Origin: Maea johnstoni
Lineage: Eukaryota > Annelida > Polychaeta > Spionida > Magelonidae
Length of the DNA stretch: 64,000 nucleotides
Assembly: GCA_963942565.1 (NCBI GenBank)
Contig: OZ012687.1
Coordinates: forward strand, 11,046,912-11,110,911
Reading direction: 5' to 3'
Part shown: positions 59,049-64,000 of the stretch, piece by piece
How positions within the stretch are numbered: position 1 is the stretch's first letter
Layout of the letters: each line of letters starts with the position of its first letter
Translations under genes and position numbers: made by a program
The notes under the pieces: generated by a model
Database searches by the model: none
Told to the model about the DNA's origin: nothing
Seen by the model: only the letters and a program-made list of their open reading frames with translations

Positions 59049-60078
59049 CTTGCCGGCTCTGGCGGTGGCGGTGATCATCGTGTGCACCGTGTCTGTCACC
59101 AGGTTGTTTGATGAGTGTCTTTGCCAGAACCAGCAGCGACCAGAAGTGGCCTCATCGCATCACCACCATCACCACCACCATGTAGAGAGAATAGCTACTT
59201 CAAGCCCTCAGAGAATGGCTACAGCAGGCCCTGTGGTGGACGGGGGAGTGAAAAAAAATGTACAACAGGTGGGAAAAGAGAAGATCTCTGCAGATTCAAA
59301 CTTACATGTACAATCGATTGCAAATTCCACATGGGTCCTTGATTGCATAACTGGGGATCCTAAAAAGAGGATAACTCCTCAGAAGGTATCTGATTTTATG
59401 ATTCCAAAGAGTTTACCAGAGGATTATAATGATGAGCGCAAGGACGCTTTCATGAAGATTTTCAAGTATGGAGGATGGCCGGCAAAGGATCCGTCTTACA
59501 ATGGGATGCAAGCATCGGGGCCCGGTGCTATGCTGCGAAACGCACAGGGAGTCATGGCGGCCCTGCATAGTGTGCTGAATAGAATAAAGGGGGAGCTGGC
59601 AAAACCAGAACTCAAATTGCTCGATCTGCCATGTGGAGATATGCAATGGATGGATCCATTTTTGAACACGCGCAGCGATGTTCAGTACACAGGTATGGAT
59701 ATAGTACAACCCATTATTCGGCACCATCAGAAAAAGTATGAAAATGTCAAGAGACTGAGATTCGTTCATACAGATATTGTGAATACACCTTTAACCGAAG
59801 CCTTTGATATCATCCTATGTCGGGACATGCTGCAGCACTTACAGATAGGAGATGCAATGAAGGCCCTGGAGAACTTCTCAGGAAGTGGCAGCAAGTACCT
59901 TCTAGTTACGACATATCCCGACACCAAAAAGAATGCGAATCTAAACAAGGAAAAGAGGAACTTTCCCTATAATCTTGAACTGTCCCCGTTTTCACTGACC
60001 CCACCATTGTGCCAAAGTTATGATTGGAATCTGGAGCATATTGCACTGTGGGCATTACCCTTACAACAACATGCTTAG
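59019..60078 (+). CDS. Membrane-anchored class I SAM-dependent methyltransferase, terminal exon
   Basis: Acceptor ccatttcag ending 59018; one base completes a codon, then TSVSSKQRW and a hydrophobic segment LPALAVAVIIVCTVSV, a type II signal-anchor with basic residues before it. No in-frame Met precedes the anchor in this exon, so the start lies in an unseen upstream exon. Numbering from 59050: His8 tract at residues 37-44, conserved GGWPAKDPSYNG (141-152), motif I LDLPCGD (191-197) for SAM binding, acidic GMDI (215-218), LRFVHTDI (236-243), FDIILCRDMLQHL (252-264) and YLLVTTYP (283-290). Stop TAG 60076-60078. A class I Rossmann methyltransferase, probably Golgi or secretory lumen with substrate unknown. 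I do not recognise a named orthologue. Confidence 0.85.
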
Positions 60079-61265
60079 GCTAGGCCTAGAGAAAAGTGTA
60101 TGTTTCCTGTAACGTTTTGAAAAAAAAAATAGGGTAGGTAGGTCGGTAAAAATATTTTTGTTGAATTAATTTTTTTGTTCAAGAATGTGTGTTTTATGCA
60201 TGTTTTATGTTGATTGGGAGTTGGAAGGGTGGAAAAAAACTTTGGGGTAGGGATTGTTTTGAGTAAAAACGAGATAGGGTAGGGTTATAGGAAACAAACT
60301 ACTTTTAATTGAAGGCCTCAGTAGAAGTGAAATATATGCAATATCATCTGAGACTACCAAAAGGAGGGGATCTGTCGCCAGCAGATCTCACAGCATGAAC
60401 TCGGGTACTTAAGTTGCAGCAGCGGATCCCCTGATATACCCTGCTTGCAGCCAATAGGAGCACTTGACTATGACACGCTTTAGCCCAAATGTGTAAGAGA
60501 ACAATTATTTAGTGATTGGTTCTGCAAATGTACTTGTGGAACTTCCTTCCATGGTGAATGATGTCACATCTCCTAGTTTTAACTTATCATGCTGAGCAAC
60601 TTGTCTACTATGCACTGGGCCTAATGTAACTGTATGCTTATTGACCCATGGTTGCTTCCCCCTGTTATCTTTCCTCCAGGTATCAGGGACATCTATACCG
60701 TAATCTTCCGATTAAGCGTACATGACCAATTAACTGCACCCCCCTATTTTTCACTTTTCACGGAGAGAGGGGGGAAGGGCCAGCGCACCTGATCTACTCC
60801 TGATGTAGAACCTCCCCCTAGAAGAAGTAAGAAAAACCAAATCACATACCTTTCCTCTTGCCTTGTCTGGAAACCAGCATTGAATTCTGCCCTGTCTGCG
60901 GTTCCTTCGTGCTCTCGCTGTTCATATTCTGCGCCCAAACATGATTGTGCTATTGACCAATCAACGACCTTGTTACATACAGGGTTGTAGCACCAAGCAT
61001 CCAAGCAGAACAGCGAGAGTGCGAAGGTAAGATAATGGCCGATAAACCGCGATCTGTACTCAATGGGGTGTGCGGTTATACAGCAGATTACCGCCACCAT
61101 GCACATGTACAATAAATTTTCCCAAAGTCCACCCGCACTGTGCGCTTAATTGGAAGAATACGGTAAATATATGTACAGTGGTTTTAAGCATAACTACAAA
61201 ATGTGACACTCCTTAGCTAAACTCATGGTGGTTTGCAACACAACTTGTTATTCTGTATAAAGTGC
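60079..61265. other. Downstream of the methyltransferase; no further gene seen
   Basis: May include the 3' UTR (a taggtaggtcgg / ggtagggttatagg stretch). No poly(A) signal stands out close to the stop. Sequence around 60700-61150 (cttccgattaagcg .. gcgcttaattggaagaata) has inverted ends gtaatcttccgattaagcg and cgcttaattggaagaatacg, so 60700-61162 is probably another MITE. Confidence 0.5.
60700..61162. mobile_element. Probable MITE with 20-bp inverted ends
   Basis: taccgtaatcttccgattaa at the left and its complement ttaattggaagaatacggta at the right, about 460 bp apart. Flanking duplication not resolved. Confidence 0.7.
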
Positions 61266-61268
61266 CAT

Positions 61269-61511
61269 TAACCCCTTAGTGCTTAAGAGTTCCTTCAAAT
61301 TTTTTTGTCGGGATCTCTGATATTTATGACGATAATTTCGGATAATTTCGGAATAGAGAATGATTTTACCAAAATATGTGAAGGAGAGTTGTTGGTTTTG
61401 TCCGGCTCAATATTTCTCCATCAACTATTTTCCTAATTATGCTTTTGCCTGCAAGATTTCATCAAATAGTTTTGAGGCTACTTTTGGCCACTATGAGCAT
61501 CAATGGGTTAA
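61269..61511 (+). mobile_element. TTAA MITE family B, copy
   Basis: ttaaccccttagtgcttaag to gagcatcaatgggttaa; body gtgaaggagagttgttggtt and gaggctacttttggccac. Confidence 0.85.
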
Positions 61512-61519
61512 AAACTCAG

Positions 61520-62186
61520 GGTTCGACATAAGTACTAGCCCGCTTGCCCCGGCAAGTGAACTTTTGAAAAAAGGGCTTTCAGGCAAGTACATTTTAGTTT
61601 TCACTTGCCCGAATGGCAGGGACTCAGCCAGGACCCGTCCTATCTGTCTTTTGGACAGGTAGTTTCCTAAAAACCTCCTGTTTGGACAGGCAAAATTTTC
61701 TATTATGATTAATCAATTTTGACTTTCAGGGTGTAATAACCAAATATTTTCCTAACAAACCATCTTCTAGGACATAGCTGAAGTATAAATTGCCCTTTTT
61801 GACACACTAGGTTATTAAATGTAGCTGGTATAAGCATTTGAAGTAGATAAGTAGCTTAATCTGGTCGGGCAGATATTTTGAAATTGCTGTTTTGAACAGG
61901 CATTTTTGAAATCCTGGCTAAGACCCTGCCGAATGGGCAAGCTGATTTTCTGAGCATTATACATTTTTTTTGTAGAAAAATGCCACAAATACCCAGAATT
62001 ATGCTAACAATGCAACAAAATCTATAAGAAAATGGTTTTACAATTATCAAATCCATTAGAAATAATACATGATGTTCTGGCATATGTTATAACTTATTTC
62101 GGGCAAGCCAGAAATTATGTCGGTCAAGTTAAAATCATCAACTACTTGCTCGGCATTGTAAGTTAGTTCTGAAACTTATGTTGGTG
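61520..62186. mobile_element. Repeat family G element with inverted ends
   Basis: gttcgacataagtactagcc / cttgccccggcaagtg at the left; tacttgctcggcattgtaag / gaaacttatgttg at the right, inverted. Related fragments at 51580-51690 and near 63600 and 63880 (atcctggctaagaccctg). Confidence 0.65.
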
Positions 62187-62269
62187 CCTGAAACTGCTGG
62201 CAGATTGCCAGGGTTCAACAATAGAGTCAGCCTGGTCTGCTCAGACTATTACGACTATTAATAAAACAA

Positions 62270-62500
62270 GTGGATATGAAACCGGCCGGTCAACTTCCAA
62301 CAGGCTGGCTGCGACAAATAGCCAATAAGTAGCATTCTGCACTTGTTATCCCACAAGTTTCTATGTTTAATGTAAACGATTTGAGAGCCCTCATTGATCT
62401 CCTAGTGATGTCACGCTTAGACCAGATTCTAGACCTCCGGCATAGCCAGCCCTTCACTGTAGCGCATATAGTAATTGGTCTCTCGCTACATATCCATTCT
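62270..62500 (-). repeat. Repeat family E, copy 3 (minus)
   Basis: Reverse of copy 1: aaaccggccggtcaacttcc at the left, attggtctctcgctacatat at the right. Confidence 0.65.
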
Positions 62501-62512
62501 TAAGTACTATTA

Positions 62513-62742
62513 ACCCTTTCACTTCTGAAGTGTACACATGGTCTGACACATTAGCAAATTTGTTTAACGAAACATTAGTGTGAGTCGCATTTGACTAAAA
62601 AACACTGTCCCTATTGGATTTGACAATTGCTCGAAATATTTTTCAAATATTTCTTTTCTTATACGTTACATTCAAAGTTGTCAATCCATGCGTGCGCTCT
62701 AGAAGTTAATGTGGTATGATTGTCATGAGGTGCCTGGCAGGT
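62513..62742 (+). mobile_element. TTAA element variant
   Basis: Starts ttaaccctttcacttctgaa; ends near ggcaggttaa, directly followed by a family A MITE sharing that TTAA. Confidence 0.6.
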
Positions 62743-62953
62743 TAACCCTTGTGCTGCTTGTGGCTAATTTGGTCAATAGAAAATGATGTGAAAGAAGCTA
62801 TAACATGACAGAAACCCTGGCAAATGGGTACTCTTCTGATAGGACTCGTCAAGAGCTGTCCAATGAATACCAACAAGGCAGGGTTTAAAAGCTTTTCAAA
62901 AAGATGTGTTCTTGCGCCTCTGATAAAAGTATCCTCAGCTTTGAAATGGTTTA
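62742..62953 (-). mobile_element. TTAA MITE family A, copy 10
   Basis: ttaacccttgtgctgcttgt to tcagctttgaaatggttta; body aataccaacaaggcagggtt. Confidence 0.82.
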
Positions 62954-63130
62954 TAGTATCTCCAACCACCTTCCCTGACCGAACAAATAGAGCTACTATT
63001 GGCGCCCAGCATTATCAGCGACAAAATAAAGTATTACAGGGTACTCCTAGCCTCTGACTAGACCATCAAAGGTCAGGATAATTGTCAATTGTCAATTTTT
63101 GGCACCACATTACTTGATCCTGGCTAAGAC

Positions 63131-63590
63131 TAGAGCTGCACTCACCACTCACGAACTCGAGTGGCTCGAGCACTAGGGCAGGCGAGCAGAGCTCGAGCTG
63201 AAGTCGTCAACTCGCGAACTCGTCTATATTTGGAACACAAACGTAATACAGAACACCTAACACAAACGTTCTTATTACTGCTTATCGCTGTCAGGTTTTG
63301 TTTACAATCTCCAATATATACAGGCAGTGTTGAGCGTTATACTGACCTTTGTACCGCTCTATAGAAAGCAATATGTAAATATAGATATGTATTCTTCTAT
63401 GCAAGCACATTTTAAAATGAAATAACCATGTAAATGTTAGCAATTCTCCATCAGTAAGTATTTCTTTCTTAATTGGTGGGCTGAATGATGAATAATTATT
63501 GCAAAAACCGCGCATCGACGAGCTCATGAGCTCACGAGTGAAAGTGGTGGTGAGCTCATGAGTTGATCTCCTTCTGTGAGTGCAGCTCTA
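63131..63590. mobile_element. hAT-type MITE with perfect 8-bp target duplication
   Basis: 460 bp. Perfect terminal inverted repeats TAGAGCTGCACTCAC, flanked by gctaagac at 63123-63130 and 63591-63598. The subterminal regions are rich in gagctc/ctcgag palindromes. It sits in a family G-like stretch (cctggctaagaccctgg), which supports the empty-site sequence. Confidence 0.93.
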
Positions 63591-63599
63591 GCTAAGACC

Positions 63600-64000
63600 C
63601 TGGTTTATTATAATATAATTTGAGGTGGGCTAGTGAAAGTGTGTGCAATTCTAATTGATTTTAGGTGAACTTACCCTGCTTTGTTAGTGGAACTGCTTTG
63701 GCTGTTGTTGGAATCTGATGTTATGAAGCAGTATTTTGTTTGTGTGCCAACAAAGTATTGGAAAAATGTGCATATTTTTGAGTGATCTTTCTTTAATAAA
63801 AGTGTTGAAAACAACAAAAGGATGTCCTAATCTTTTATAATTGCCAATTTTGAGCACACAGTTTCTAAAATCTAAATCCTGGCTAGGACCCTGGTTGCAG
63901 GTGACTTGGGGCATAGCAATGCTGGGCCCAACCCGCAGCTCAAACGAACCCTTAGGTAAAACTTATTGTCTTCCACCCAGTAACCTAGCCAGGAGTTGGC
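63600..64000. other. Right end of the window
   Basis: Fragments of family G (tcctggctaggaccctggtt near 63880) and SINE family F (caggtgacttggggcatagc, 63898-63917). No gene supported. Confidence 0.5.

Noticed and set aside
59050-59052. TTG as start codon of the methyltransferase
   Set aside because: The frame is open upstream to the acceptor at 59018, so the start lies in an earlier exon.

Overview
The window is eukaryotic, from an AT-rich invertebrate animal genome: GT-AG introns, many short non-autonomous transposons, tRNA-derived SINEs, a non-LTR retrotransposon and six long (TA)n arrays. The encoded proteins look metazoan. I cannot fix the phylum; a marine deuterostome (hemichordate or amphioxus type) or a lophotrochozoan would fit.

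Region 1 (1-35.2 kb, + strand) is the 3' part of one large gene, an ADAMTS9/ADAMTS20/GON-1 type secreted metalloprotease. Twenty-two coding exons join in one continuous frame (3,506 nt, about 1,167 residues). They encode the spacer, 14 C-terminal thrombospondin type 1 repeats (TSRs) and a complete GON domain, with the stop at 34148-34150. The protease, disintegrin, first TSR and Cys-rich parts lie upstream of the window. The introns hold a 5'-truncated CR1/Jockey-group LINE (2245-5045, minus), a 10.3-kb intron full of minisatellites and (TA)n, several families of TA- and TTAA-flanked MITEs, and a 4.8-kb inverted-repeat (foldback) transposon (26362-31199) that carries its own SINE and MITE insertions.

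Region 2 (35.2-46 kb) has no gene I can support; it holds MITEs, degenerate tandem repeats and (TA)n arrays. Region 3 (46.1-50.0 kb, minus strand) is a three-exon secreted PAN/Apple plus EGF-like gene that looks broken: its last exon is split by a 207-bp TA-flanked MITE, and its first exon changes frame once. Region 4 (50.0-58.5 kb) is again repeats: (CTA)n, adjacent hairpin elements and (TA)n. Region 5 (58.5-60.1 kb, + strand) carries the large terminal exon of a membrane-anchored class I SAM-dependent methyltransferase. Region 6 (60.1-64 kb) holds MITEs, including a hAT-type element with a perfect 8-bp target duplication.

The most unusual signal is a recurrent one. At four separate exons (ADAMTS exons 6, 8 and 19 and the methyltransferase exon), the intron end together with the first bases of the exon has been tandemly duplicated upstream, leaving ladders of decoy 3' splice sites; only the last copy opens into the full exon. 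A fifth case (exon 4) duplicates the donor side. This looks like a property of the genome and could feed alternative or noisy splicing.
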